NCBI GenBank assembly: GCA_015152515.1
Contig: SUTV01000010.1
Span: 1 to 34,309, forward strand
Direction: 5' to 3'
From: Cyanobacteria bacterium SIG29
GTDB lineage: Bacteria; Cyanobacteriota; Vampirovibrionia; Gastranaerophilales; Gastranaerophilaceae
DNA: 34,309 nt
Shown here: positions 9,274-17,388 of the stretch, in pieces
Numbering within the stretch: the first letter of the stretch is position 1
Layout: the number at the start of each line of letters is the position of its first letter
Notes under the pieces: generated by a model
Databases searched by the model: none
Told to the model about the DNA's origin: nothing
The model's input: only the letters and a program-made list of their open reading frames with translations
Translations under genes and position numbers: made by a program

Positions 9274-9900
9274 ATGATTTTAAAAGAATATGTAACTGGA
9301 CCTATAGAAGTTAATACATATGCCCTTTTTGATGAAGACTCAAAAGAAGCTGTATTGATTGATGTTGGTGGCTCTTTTGAAGAAATCAAAGAAGAAATTT
9401 CTCAATTGGGTTATAGTATTAAATTTATTTTAAACACACACGGACACTTCGACCATGTGTTAGGTGAGGTCGAAGTTCAACAAAATTATCCTGAAATTCC
9501 AATATACATACATAAAGATGACACACCTCATTTTTCAAGATTAAAAGAAGAAATGAGCTTTTTTGGTATTCCATCAAATGTAGAATCTCTAAAAATAGAC
9601 ACCTTTATTGATGAAACAACATCTCTATTTATTGGAAAACACAAAATCCAAATTTTCCATACTCCAGGACATTCAAAGGGAAGTCTTTGCTATTATATAG
9701 ACGACATGCTATTTTCTGGTGATGCTTTGTTCTTTCGTTCAATAGGTAGAACAGATTTTTATGATGGTGATTATGATGAATTAATCACATCAATTAAATC
9801 AAAATTAATGAAACTACCAGAGAACACAAAAGTTTATCCAGGACACGGACCATCTACAACAATTGCAGAAGAAAAGAAACACAATCAATATTTGATTTAA
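9274..9900 (+). CDS. MBL-fold metallo-hydrolase (glyoxalase II-like)
   Basis: A 208-residue single-domain metallo-beta-lactamase fold enzyme. The metal ligands are visible: THGHFDH (His56, His58, Asp60, His61), His133 in TPGHSKGS, Asp150 in FSGDALF and His191 in YPGHGP. The GRTDF segment after the bridging Asp and the short C-terminus match the YcbL/hydroxyacylglutathione-hydrolase-like subgroup found in many bacteria. The physiological thioester or other substrate is not known. The ATG follows the dnaJ-like stop codon with no gap, and a GGAG inside the end of that gene serves as ribosome binding site, so the two are translationally coupled. Confidence 0.9.
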   Translation: MILKEYVTGPIEVNTYALFDEDSKEAVLIDVGGSFEEIKEEISQLGYSIKFILNTHGHFDHVLGEVEVQQNYPEIPIYIHKDDTPHFSRLKEEMSFFGIPSNVESLKIDTFIDETTSLFIGKHKIQIFHTPGHSKGSLCYYIDDMLFSGDALFFRSIGRTDFYDGDYDELITSIKSKLMKLPENTKVYPGHGPSTTIAEEKKHNQYLI

Positions 9901-10213
9901 TAGTGAATCTTAAATTCTTTCCAAAGATAAGTTTGAATTTAGACGAAGGTACTCTTCTAAACCTTTTACTACTTCATCTTTGAAATCAAATAAAAATGTG
10001 CCTAAATTTTCGGCTAAGTTTTTGTTTAATTCGTTCATATAAATCCTTCTTTTATTTGTTCTGATTATATTAACGGCATATCTAGAGTATATCTTTAATT
10101 TATTCTTTTAGAAAGTTAATTTTTTGTAACATAAATTAAAAAAATCACTCCTTTATTTAGATGATTTAGTTGATGTTATTCTTTGTATTTTAATCATTAT
10201 TTCAACCATAAGT
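9901..10213. other. Intergenic stretch of about 310 bases
   Basis: Holds the 42-codon minus-strand gene at 9910-10038. The remaining 175 bases are AT-rich and contain the start regions of that gene and of the plus-strand gene at 10292. No RNA gene or strong hairpin is seen. Confidence 0.6.
9910..10038 (-). CDS. Small acidic helical protein of 42 residues, unknown function
   Basis: ATG 10038 to TAA 9910-9912 encodes 42 residues beginning MNELNKNLAENLGTFLF and ending in SLERI. AGAAGGA lies about six bases before the ATG, a good Shine-Dalgarno. The predicted product is one or two amphipathic helices with an acidic middle (DFKDEVVKGLEEYL) and no membrane segment or Cys. It converges on the MBL-fold gene with nine bases between stop codons. 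The ribosome site and the protein-like composition argue that it is real, but it is short and has no recognised family. Confidence 0.5.
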   Translation of the reverse strand: MNELNKNLAENLGTFLFDFKDEVVKGLEEYLRLNSNLSLERI

Positions 10214-10291
10214 ATGATATTAATTGTTTCCAAATATGATAACCTAATTGTACAAACGAGGGAAAGAGAAGAGAAAAGAGAAAGGGCTATT

Positions 10292-10750
10292 ATGCAAATT
10301 GGAAAAATTAGTTTACATACTACTAGAGTAGCGAAGACAGCATCTAATAACGCAACAATTAATCAATTAGCAACCAATCCTTTTGGCGTTAGCTTTAAAG
10401 GAAATGTTATACAAGCAGATGTGTTTGAGGGCGCAAGCAAATCAAACATTGCTGAAAATATCGCAGAAAAGGGTAAATTATTTGCTTCTGCAGTAGTAAG
10501 CGGTATTAATAATTTTAATGAATCATTTAAATCTAGAATGAATTCAGTTGTTTCATTCGGTAAAAAAGTAACTACAAATGTATTTGATACTATTGAAAGA
10601 ATTGGTAATACAGAAATTACATTTGATATGACTGGTTTAAAAAATAAATTATTCCCAGATAGACAATATAGTGTTAAGAACTTGGCAAATAAACCAGTAG
10701 ATGAACTGAAATCTATGTGGACAGATTTGTCAGCAGTTGAAGTAGCTTAA
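10292..10750 (+). CDS. Unknown protein with N-terminal SFKG leader
   Basis: A frame is open from 10214, but the better start is ATG 10292 (MQIGKISLHTTRVAK), which is preceded by AGAAAGGG at normal spacing. The upstream part would be a purine-rich leader. The 152-residue product has an Asn/Thr/Ala-rich N-terminus ending in NPFGVSFKGN (about residues 30-39), then helical segments with Ser, Asn and Lys, then KLFPDRQYSV and a final acidic helix. No signal peptide, membrane helix, Cys or known motif is visible. It is followed closely by the HEAT-like gene and the pair ends at the terminator near 11200. The SFKG segment resembles SFKA in the phosphoesterase encoded at 11262. Function not recognised. 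Confidence 0.75.
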   Translation: MQIGKISLHTTRVAKTASNNATINQLATNPFGVSFKGNVIQADVFEGASKSNIAENIAEKGKLFASAVVSGINNFNESFKSRMNSVVSFGKKVTTNVFDTIERIGNTEITFDMTGLKNKLFPDRQYSVKNLANKPVDELKSMWTDLSAVEVA

Positions 10751-10778
10751 TTACTTGTTAATCAAAGGGAGAAGAAAA

Positions 10779-11147
10779 ATGGAAAATAATCAAAAAATTA
10801 GAAATATTATTCAAGCATTAGGGGAACATAAAGACAGCCAAGCGGCTATTGATTTGCTTACAGAACTTGGTACAAATTCTCCTGATGATGAAATAAGAGA
10901 ATTAACAGCTCAAACTTTAATTAAAAAGAATACGCATGAGTCACTAAGAGTGGTTTTAATCTCTAAAGGAAAAGGAATTAATGATTTAAGTGCTAGAGTT
11001 GCAATGGCTTCAATTAACGAATTATTATCTTTAAAAGATAAATCAGAAGCTATTAAAATTCTTGATGATACTATTAAATTACACTCAGAAGAAGATGTTA
11101 GAAATACAGCTCGTTCAGTAAGAGCATTAATGACATTTTCATCTTAG
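10779..11147 (+). CDS. Small all-helical HEAT-repeat-like protein
   Basis: Start chosen at ATG 10779 (MENNQKIRNII), which has a strong AAAGGGAGAAG ribosome site; the frame is open from 10755 but earlier codons lack one. The 122 residues form a chain of short amphipathic helices of about 15-20 residues with Leu/Ile/Ala cores, such as DSQAAIDLLTELG, DEIRELTAQTLIKK, ARVAMASINELLSL and VRNTARSVRALM. This is the look of HEAT/ARM-type scaffolds that bind other proteins. No catalytic motif is present. The gene lies 28 bases after the SFKG-leader protein and before a strong terminator, so the two are very likely co-transcribed and may work together. Confidence 0.72.
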   Translation: MENNQKIRNIIQALGEHKDSQAAIDLLTELGTNSPDDEIRELTAQTLIKKNTHESLRVVLISKGKGINDLSARVAMASINELLSLKDKSEAIKILDDTIKLHSEEDVRNTARSVRALMTFSS

Positions 11148-11176
11148 TTAAAATAATAAGGGAATTTTATATAAAG

Positions 11177-11203
11177 AAAGAGCCATTAATTTGGCTCTTT
11201 TTT
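11177..11203 (+). terminator. Intrinsic terminator
   Basis: AAAGAGCCA (11177-11185) pairs with TGGCTCTTT (11192-11200) around a six-base loop and runs into a tract of six T. It ends the two-gene unit 10292-11147. Confidence 0.88.
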
Positions 11204-11261
11204 GTTAGCAAAAAAAATATTTACGCGTGTTCTATCAAATATAAATCAAGAGGTTATATTT

Positions 11262-12983
11262 ATGAAAATTTCTGCAGTAAATCAAAATTATGCTTCATTC
11301 AAAGCGGCACAGTTAAATATTCTTGCAACATCAGATAATCATGGGAATGTACATTCATTGCCAAGATTGGTTAGTACAATTGAAACTCATAAACCTGAAA
11401 TTTTTGAAAAGGCAAATGAACCTAGTACTTTAAATGTTTTTGCTATTGCTGGTGATTGGTTTATTAACCCTTCTAAAAAAGGTTTTATAACACATCCTAA
11501 AAAAACTAATGGAGATATTCAACTTAACTTCTTACAAAAAACTATAGAAAGAGTTCGTTTAGCTGCTGGAAATTCTTCTAATTTTGAAACTATATTTACT
11601 ATGGGAAACCATGATTTAGATGGTGGCGATAGCTTCATGTATAAAGTTATGTCTAAAGCTCCTATGAAAACTTTAGTTACAAATGTAAATATGTTGAAAT
11701 CTCCAAGAGTTAAACAAGCAACTGAAAAAACGCCTGAAAAATTAGCAAAATCATTTGAATTTGAAATTCCAGATGATAAAAATCCTAAATTAAAACATAA
11801 AGTTCTATTTGTTGGTGCAACAATTCCAACAATGGGCTTTTATAATCCAGGTTTATTAAAGAATATGGAATTTTTAGATAATGGTAACCAAAAAGATGCA
11901 AATTTAACTGAACAAGATATTCAAGGTACAGTTTTGGCTATCAAAAAAGAAGTTGATGATTTTAAACAAAAAAATCCAAAAGGTGCTGTAATATTGCTAT
12001 CTCATATGGGTAATAGATTATCTAAAATTGTTAGAGCTAGTGTTCCTCAAATAAATGTTATATTGAATGGTCACGATCATAAAGCTTTAACTTCTTTAGT
12101 TGGAAAAACTCATATTGACTCATTAGGAAAAGATAATGAATTAGTTAGATCATTTAATTTGCGTTTTGATGATAATGGTGATTTAGAGCAAACTGACTTA
12201 CATATGTTTGATACTGATTTAACATTAACAGATACTCTTTCTAACCATCCTATCAATTTAGAATTACAAAAAAGCTTTAAAGAAGATATGACACCATTAG
12301 TATCTGTAACATCTGAGCTTGATGGTAATCATGAGTTAGATTATGCTGATGAAATCAGATATTCTAACAGCTATTTGGCAAATTATTTAACAAGTGCTGT
12401 TAAACGAAGTGTTAGAAAAATGGTGCCAGATGTTTACTCTGTAGCAATTCAATCATCTATCATTCGTGGTGGAATTAAAGATGGTGCTAATAATTTAGAT
12501 TTAATGAAAGTATTTGATGGTGTAAGTGAAGATTTGTCAGATTTACAAATTGGCGAAGTTGCTGGTTATGAATTATCTGGTTTGATTACTGAAAATATTT
12601 TAGCTAACTTAAAAGCGCCAACAAGAAATACTATTATTCATTGGTCTGATATTCAAGTAGATAGATCTTTAATTGAAGATATCAAAGCTGGACGCTCTGA
12701 TAAGAAATATGAAGATGCTATTAAAGTGAAAAATGAAAAAACTAGAATGTTTGAACCTATTAATTTACAAAAACAATATAAAATTGTATTACCTGAAAAA
12801 TTCTTAGTTAAAGATGATATCACTTGGCCTAAAAAGATTAGAGGTAATTTTACTTCATTAGGTAAAACTTATGATAATTTATTTAGAGAGTATCTTGAAA
12901 CAATTAAAGATGAAGATGGTAAATTTGATATTAGAATAACAGCAAAAACGGCAGAAAAGCGTATTATTAATAAAGAACAATAA
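11262..12983 (+). CDS. 5'-nucleotidase/UshA-like metallophosphoesterase without signal peptide
   Basis: The start at ATG 11262 (MKISAVNQNYASFKA) has AAGAGG about eight bases upstream; a longer frame from TTG 11202 would begin inside the terminator. The 573 residues contain a calcineurin-like phosphoesterase domain with SDNHGN (Asp25, His27), AGDWF (Asp65), GNHD (Asn116, His117), LLSHMG and LNGHDH. It is followed by a C-terminal 5'-nucleotidase-type substrate domain (SYLANYLTSAV, IIRGGIKDG, EVAGYELSGLI). This is the UshA/5'-nucleotidase architecture, which hydrolyses nucleotides and nucleotide sugars. UshA relatives are normally periplasmic, yet no Sec signal is present. Instead there is a short polar leader ending in SFKA. 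A DALL-like nucleotide specificity motif is not obvious, so the substrate is open. Confidence 0.87.
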   Translation: MKISAVNQNYASFKAAQLNILATSDNHGNVHSLPRLVSTIETHKPEIFEKANEPSTLNVFAIAGDWFINPSKKGFITHPKKTNGDIQLNFLQKTIERVRLAAGNSSNFETIFTMGNHDLDGGDSFMYKVMSKAPMKTLVTNVNMLKSPRVKQATEKTPEKLAKSFEFEIPDDKNPKLKHKVLFVGATIPTMGFYNPGLLKNMEFLDNGNQKDANLTEQDIQGTVLAIKKEVDDFKQKNPKGAVILLSHMGNRLSKIVRASVPQINVILNGHDHKALTSLVGKTHIDSLGKDNELVRSFNLRFDDNGDLEQTDLHMFDTDLTLTDTLSNHPINLELQKSFKEDMTPLVSVTSELDGNHELDYADEIRYSNSYLANYLTSAVKRSVRKMVPDVYSVAIQSSIIRGGIKDGANNLDLMKVFDGVSEDLSDLQIGEVAGYELSGLITENILANLKAPTRNTIIHWSDIQVDRSLIEDIKAGRSDKKYEDAIKVKNEKTRMFEPINLQKQYKIVLPEKFLVKDDITWPKKIRGNFTSLGKTYDNLFREYLETIKDEDGKFDIRITAKTAEKRIINKEQ

Positions 12984-12993
12984 ATAATAAATT

Positions 12994-13024
12994 AATAAGG
13001 AGACTGTTAAGGTCTCCTTATTTT
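12994..13024 (+). terminator. Intrinsic terminator between the phosphoesterase gene and leuB
   Basis: ATAAGGAGAC (12995-13004) pairs perfectly with GTCTCCTTAT (13012-13021) around a seven-base loop, followed by four T. It ends the upstream gene just before the leuB promoter region. Confidence 0.8.
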
Positions 13025-13032
13025 GTGCTAAT

Positions 13033-13055
13033 ATAATCCTCAAATGGAGGATTAT
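13033..13055 (+). promoter_or_regulatory. Hairpin that covers the leuB Shine-Dalgarno
   Basis: ATAATCCTC (13033-13041) is perfectly complementary to GAGGATTAT (13047-13055). The right arm contains the GGAGG ribosome site of leuB and ends one base before its ATG at 13057. A TATAAT at 13032-13037 overlaps the left arm. If transcription starts there, the palindrome would act as DNA. If it starts upstream, it would hide the ribosome site. Confidence 0.5.
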
Positions 13056-13056
13056 C

Positions 13057-14136
13057 ATGACTAAATATAATATCGCATTATTAGCTGGTGACGGCACAGG
13101 TAAAGAAGTTACAGATGAAGCTGTAAAGGTTTTAAATGCTGTTGGTGAAAAATATTCAATCGATTTTGATTTTGAACCAGCTTTGATTGGTGGATGTGCG
13201 TATGATGTTCACAAAACACCACTTCCTCAAGAAACTTTAGATATTGCAAAAAAATCTGATGCTGTTTTATTAGGTGCTGTTGGTGATTGGAAATATGATA
13301 CTTTGCCTCCAGAAGTTCGTCCTGAACGTGCTTTATTAGGAATTAGAAAAGAGTTAAATTTATTTGCAAATTTAAGACCTGCAATTGTTTATCCTGAATT
13401 AACACAGCTTTCTCCATTAAAAGAAGAGTATGTTTCAGGCACTGATATTTTAATTGTTAGAGAATTAACTGGTGATGTTTATTTCGGTACACCAAAAGGT
13501 ATTGAAGAGAAGAATGGTGAAAAATTTGGCTATAATAATATGTGCTATTTTGAAAGTGAAATTAGAAGAATAGCTCATGTTGCTTTTCAAGTTGCTATGC
13601 AACGAAACAAAAAATTATGTTCTGTTGATAAGGCAAATGTACTTGATGTATCAAGACTTTGGAGAGAAATTGTTGCTGATGTTTCAAAAGAATATCCTGA
13701 AGTAGAGTTATCTAATATGTATGTTGATAATGCGGCTATGCAAATTATTAGAAATCCAAAACAGTTTGATGTTGTACTAACAGGTAACATTTTTGGTGAT
13801 ATTTTATCTGATGAAGCATCTATGTTATCAGGTTCACTTGGTTTATTACCTAGTGCTTCATTATCTGATAATAATTTAGCTATGTATGAACCAATACATG
13901 GTAGTGCGCCAGATTTAAAAGGTCAAAATGTTGTTAATCCTATTGCTACAATTTTATCTGCTGCAATGATGTTAAAATATTCATTTAAAATGGATGTTCA
14001 AAGTGATGAAATAACTATGGCAGTCAGAAAAGCATTAAAAGATGGTTATAGAACTGCTGATATTATGCAAAATGGCATGCAAAAAGTTGGAACATCACAA
14101 ATGGGAGATGTAATAAAATCAAATATTTTAGCCTAA
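13057..14136 (+). CDS. leuB: 3-isopropylmalate dehydrogenase
   Basis: NAD-dependent oxidative decarboxylation of 3-isopropylmalate in leucine synthesis. The 359 residues show [11 protein letters not shown] at the N-terminus, the LeuB-type loop [28 protein letters not shown] with FANLRPA, and the metal/substrate motif [27 protein letters not shown]. They also have the NAD-binding [13 protein letters not shown]...[13 protein letters not shown]. Length and loop favour LeuB over isocitrate or tartrate dehydrogenase. No other leu gene is adjacent, so the gene is detached from the usual leuCD cluster. Its Shine-Dalgarno GGAGG is seven bases before the ATG and lies in a nine-pair palindrome. Confidence 0.96.
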   Translation: MTKYNIALLAGDGTGKEVTDEAVKVLNAVGEKYSIDFDFEPALIGGCAYDVHKTPLPQETLDIAKKSDAVLLGAVGDWKYDTLPPEVRPERALLGIRKELNLFANLRPAIVYPELTQLSPLKEEYVSGTDILIVRELTGDVYFGTPKGIEEKNGEKFGYNNMCYFESEIRRIAHVAFQVAMQRNKKLCSVDKANVLDVSRLWREIVADVSKEYPEVELSNMYVDNAAMQIIRNPKQFDVVLTGNIFGDILSDEASMLSGSLGLLPSASLSDNNLAMYEPIHGSAPDLKGQNVVNPIATILSAAMMLKYSFKMDVQSDEITMAVRKALKDGYRTADIMQNGMQKVGTSQMGDVIKSNILA

Positions 14137-14234
14137 TTTAATACTATTGAGTTAATTAATTTGTATTATTTTTTGCTGATTAATTTTATACGCAAGAGCA
14201 GTGAAATTGTATTTAAAATAAGTTATATTGAAAA

Positions 14235-14324
14235 TGTAGATTGAAACGACGGACACTTTTATTCGGGGTTGCGAAAAAGTATTATTTTAAAGTTCGTAAA
14301 AACTGTTTCAGTCTACACTTTTTT
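14235..14324 (+). repeat. Palindromic element downstream of leuB, terminator-like
   Basis: TGTAGATTGAAAC (14235-14247) can pair with GTTTCAGTCTACA (14305-14317), 13 pairs with one G-U, enclosing about 57 bases. These include a nested ACTTTT/AAAAGT hairpin (14255-14260 with 14275-14280). It ends in a run of six T. It can fold as a long 3' structure of leuB mRNA, and it shares the words TCTACACTTT and GAAACGACG with the element at 727-829. Confidence 0.55.
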
Positions 14325-14386
14325 ATGCGAATTTTTTTTAAAAATATGGTAATATGTTTTTATAATTAGTGTTTAGAGGGAAAATA

Positions 14387-14845
14387 ATGAGTAAATATAA
14401 AAAATTAGTTGTTTCATTAATAACTTTATTAATGTTGAATTTTAGTGCATATTTTGTTGAAGCGCAAACTGTTGCACCAGCGCAAAAATGCGTTAGTCCT
14501 GTTACTGTTGTAAATAATCCAGCTATGTATTTGAATAAAGACATTACTTTTGAAGCAGAATTTGTTTCTTTTACTCCTTTAGGATTAGATTATAAGCCTG
14601 CTTTTAGAGAAAGTTCTAAATATATTGGTATTTTAATTAAACGTGATGATGTAAAAGACCATGTTATTCCTTTGTCAGAAATGAAAATTTTTATGCCAAG
14701 AGAAATGGTTGAAAAAAATAATGACCTTGATGCTGGTGACAAAATTAAAATTTCGGGCACTGTATTTTCAAACGCACTAGGTGATCCTTGGGTAGATGTT
14801 AAAACATTTACTGTTTTAACTAAAAAACAAAATAATAAGAAATAA
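14387..14845 (+). CDS. Secreted small protein with Sec signal peptide, OB-fold-like
   Basis: The start at ATG 14387 (MSKYKKLVVSLI) is supported by AGAGGG about nine bases upstream; the frame extends to 14369 without a ribosome site. The 152 residues begin with a clear signal peptide (KYKK, a hydrophobic stretch of about 15, likely cleavage after VEA). The mature part is beta-rich, with KDITFEAEFVSF, SKYIGILIKRDD, AGDKIKISGTVFS and DPWVDVKTFTV. This pattern fits an OB-fold-type barrel such as secreted nucleotide- or ligand-binding tOB domains. No catalytic residue is evident. Its TAA shares one base with an ATG leading into the GH57 gene, so the two are co-expressed. Confidence 0.78.
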   Translation: MSKYKKLVVSLITLLMLNFSAYFVEAQTVAPAQKCVSPVTVVNNPAMYLNKDITFEAEFVSFTPLGLDYKPAFRESSKYIGILIKRDDVKDHVIPLSEMKIFMPREMVEKNNDLDAGDKIKISGTVFSNALGDPWVDVKTFTVLTKKQNNKK

Positions 14846-14865
14846 TGTGGCTTCAGGAGATTATT

Positions 14866-17388
14866 GTGAAGGATAATAAGAAAGTATATTTAACAATTCA
14901 TGGACATTTTTATCAACCACCAAGGGAAAATCCTTGGTTAGAAACAATTGAAATACAAGATAGCGCATGTCCTTTTCATGACTGGAATGAAAGAGTTTCT
15001 GCTGAATGTTACACTCCTAATTCAGTTTCTAAAATTGTTACTCAGGATAATAAAATTTTAGATATTGTTAATAACTATTCTTATATTAGTTTTAATTTTG
15101 GTCCAACATTATTATCTTGGATGGAACAGTATTGCCCATATTCATATCATCGAATAATTAAAGCAGATATGGAAAGTGGAGAGAATAATAACGGACACGG
15201 TAATGCCATTGCTCAAGTTTATAATCATATAATTATGCCTTTAGCAAATAGAAATGATAAAATAACTCAAATTTTATGGGGAATAAAAGATTTTCAATAT
15301 CGTTTTGGTCGAAAACCTGAAGGTATGTGGCTTGCAGAAACTGCTTGTGATGATGCAACACTCGAAGCTCTTATTGATTGTGGTATTAAATTTACTATTT
15401 TGTCTCCTCATCAAGCAAAGTCTGTAAGAAAATTAACTACTGAAAATAAAGAGAAATGGTCTGATGTTTCTTGGGGTAATATTGATCCAGCTAGAGCATA
15501 TAGATATTTTGTAAAATCTGATAAAACAAAACATATTGATTTGTTCTTCTATGATGGACCTATATCAAAATCTGTAGCATTTGATGAATTATTAGTTGAT
15601 GGTAATAAATTCATTTCTAAATTAAAAGATGGTATCTCAAAAGATAGAGATTACAATCAATTAGTTCATATCGCAACAGATGGTGAAAGTTATGGTCATC
15701 ATACAAAATTTGGAGATATGGCTCTTTCATATATATTAAAAGCAAGAGCTAAAGATGAAGGTTTTATTTTAACAAATTATGCAAATTATTTAGAACAAGA
15801 AGGTGTTAATTATGAAGTCGATATAAAGCCAGTATCTTCTTGGAGTTGTTCACACGGTGTTGGTCGTTGGTCTGATGATTGCGGTTGTTCGACTGGTGGT
15901 GGATATGGTTGGAACCAAAAATGGAGAAAACCGCTTCGTGAAGCTTTAGATTATGTTCGTGATGAATTAATCAATGTTTTCGAAAAAGAGGCTAGCTTAT
16001 ATTTAAAAGATGTTTGGTCTGCAAGAAATGATTATATTGATGTGATTTTAGATAGATGTAAAAAATCAATTTCTATCTTTATAGAAAAACATCAAAAATA
16101 TAAATTAGAAAAACCAGAAGTTGTAAAAGTATTAAAATTACTTGAAATGCAACGCCAAGCTATGTTAATGTACACAAGTTGTGGTTGGTTCTTCTCAGAA
16201 GTTTCTGGATTAGAAACAACACAAATTATGAAGTATGCTGCTCGTGCTATGCAATTAGCTTCTAAATTTACAAATAAAGATATTGAAGAAGAATTCTTAA
16301 AAATATTATCTAAGGCACAAAGTAATATTCATGGTTTTGGAACTGGTAAAGATGTTTATGAAAAATTTGTTAAACCATCTACTGTTTCAATTAAACAAAT
16401 AGCTGCTCTTTGGGCAATATATTCTATGCATAATGATATAGAAGATAACTCTACTTTATATTGTTATAATGTAAAAAGACATTATTCTAAACAAGTTACA
16501 AATGGAACTAGTGAATTTTCTGTTGGTAGAGTTGAAATTGAGTCTAAAATTACGCTAGAAAAATATGATTTCTTCTATAGTGTTATACAATTTGCAGCAG
16601 GTGATTTCCACTTTGCTGTTAAACGTTATGATGATAGTGAAGATATTCAAGATATTACTAGAAAATTAGTGAATATCTATCAAAATAATCCTATTACAGA
16701 AATTATTAGAGCTTTAGATAATATCTTTGGACACGAATATTACACGCTTAAAGATATCTTGATTGAGGATAGAACAAAAATTATTATGACCTCTTTTAAA
16801 GATAAGCTTGGTAAATTTTCTAATACATATAGAGAAGTTTATAACGAAGGTAAAAGTTCTATTTTGCATTTGATAGCGTTGGGTGTTCCTGTGCCATCAG
16901 AATATAAATTGGCTGCACAATATACGCTTTCAAATGATTTTAATGAAATATTTGCTGATAGTGCTGATATTGTAGAAGATTCTGTTATTCAAAGGGCATT
17001 AGAAATAACTAAAGAAGCAGATGCGTTTAAGATTGAAATTGATAAGTCTGTTACAAATCAAATCTTTTCATATCAAATTCAAAAATTAATTTATAATTTT
17101 ATGAAAAATTTTGAAATACAAAGATTAAATAAAATCTTAAAAATGTTTGAGTGTGCTTCAAATTTAAATTTAAAAATTGATATTGCAGAAGCTCAAAATA
17201 TGTATTTTAATAAAATATACATGAAATTTACTACTTTATTAGATGATGTTTTAGCTAAAAATGATGATGTTGAAGAAGTTAGAGATTTCTTATTCGATTT
17301 ATTGGTATTAGGTGAATATTTAAATATTAATACTGAATTTTATAAATCATCAATTTTAAAATTAACTTCTCGTAGTAAGTTGTTGTAA
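14866..17388 (+). CDS. Glycoside hydrolase family 57 protein with DUF3536 domain
   Basis: GTG 14866 is the preferred start because AGGAGA ends five bases before it; ATG 14845, overlapping the previous stop codon, would add seven residues but has no ribosome site. The 840-residue product begins YLTIHGHFYQPPRENPWLETIE, the hallmark opening of the GH57/DUF3536 family. It has the GH57 nucleophile region GMWLAETACDDATLEALIDCGIKF, the acid region HIATDGESYGHH, and the block SSWSCSHGVGRWSDDCGCSTGGG. The long C-terminal half is the helical DUF3536 part. GH57 enzymes are retaining alpha-glucan hydrolases or branching enzymes; the reaction of this subgroup is not established. It is cytoplasmic, lacking a signal. 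Its 3' end overlaps coaE on the other strand by 27 bases. Confidence 0.93.
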   Translation: MKDNKKVYLTIHGHFYQPPRENPWLETIEIQDSACPFHDWNERVSAECYTPNSVSKIVTQDNKILDIVNNYSYISFNFGPTLLSWMEQYCPYSYHRIIKADMESGENNNGHGNAIAQVYNHIIMPLANRNDKITQILWGIKDFQYRFGRKPEGMWLAETACDDATLEALIDCGIKFTILSPHQAKSVRKLTTENKEKWSDVSWGNIDPARAYRYFVKSDKTKHIDLFFYDGPISKSVAFDELLVDGNKFISKLKDGISKDRDYNQLVHIATDGESYGHHTKFGDMALSYILKARAKDEGFILTNYANYLEQEGVNYEVDIKPVSSWSCSHGVGRWSDDCGCSTGGGYGWNQKWRKPLREALDYVRDELINVFEKEASLYLKDVWSARNDYIDVILDRCKKSISIFIEKHQKYKLEKPEVVKVLKLLEMQRQAMLMYTSCGWFFSEVSGLETTQIMKYAARAMQLASKFTNKDIEEEFLKILSKAQSNIHGFGTGKDVYEKFVKPSTVSIKQIAALWAIYSMHNDIEDNSTLYCYNVKRHYSKQVTNGTSEFSVGRVEIESKITLEKYDFFYSVIQFAAGDFHFAVKRYDDSEDIQDITRKLVNIYQNNPITEIIRALDNIFGHEYYTLKDILIEDRTKIIMTSFKDKLGKFSNTYREVYNEGKSSILHLIALGVPVPSEYKLAAQYTLSNDFNEIFADSADIVEDSVIQRALEITKEADAFKIEIDKSVTNQIFSYQIQKLIYNFMKNFEIQRLNKILKMFECASNLNLKIDIAEAQNMYFNKIYMKFTTLLDDVLAKNDDVEEVRDFLFDLLVLGEYLNINTEFYKSSILKLTSRSKLL

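Noticed and set aside
11202-11261. TTG start adding 20 residues to the phosphoesterase
   Set aside because: It lies in the T tract of the preceding terminator and has no ribosome site; the ATG at 11262 has one.
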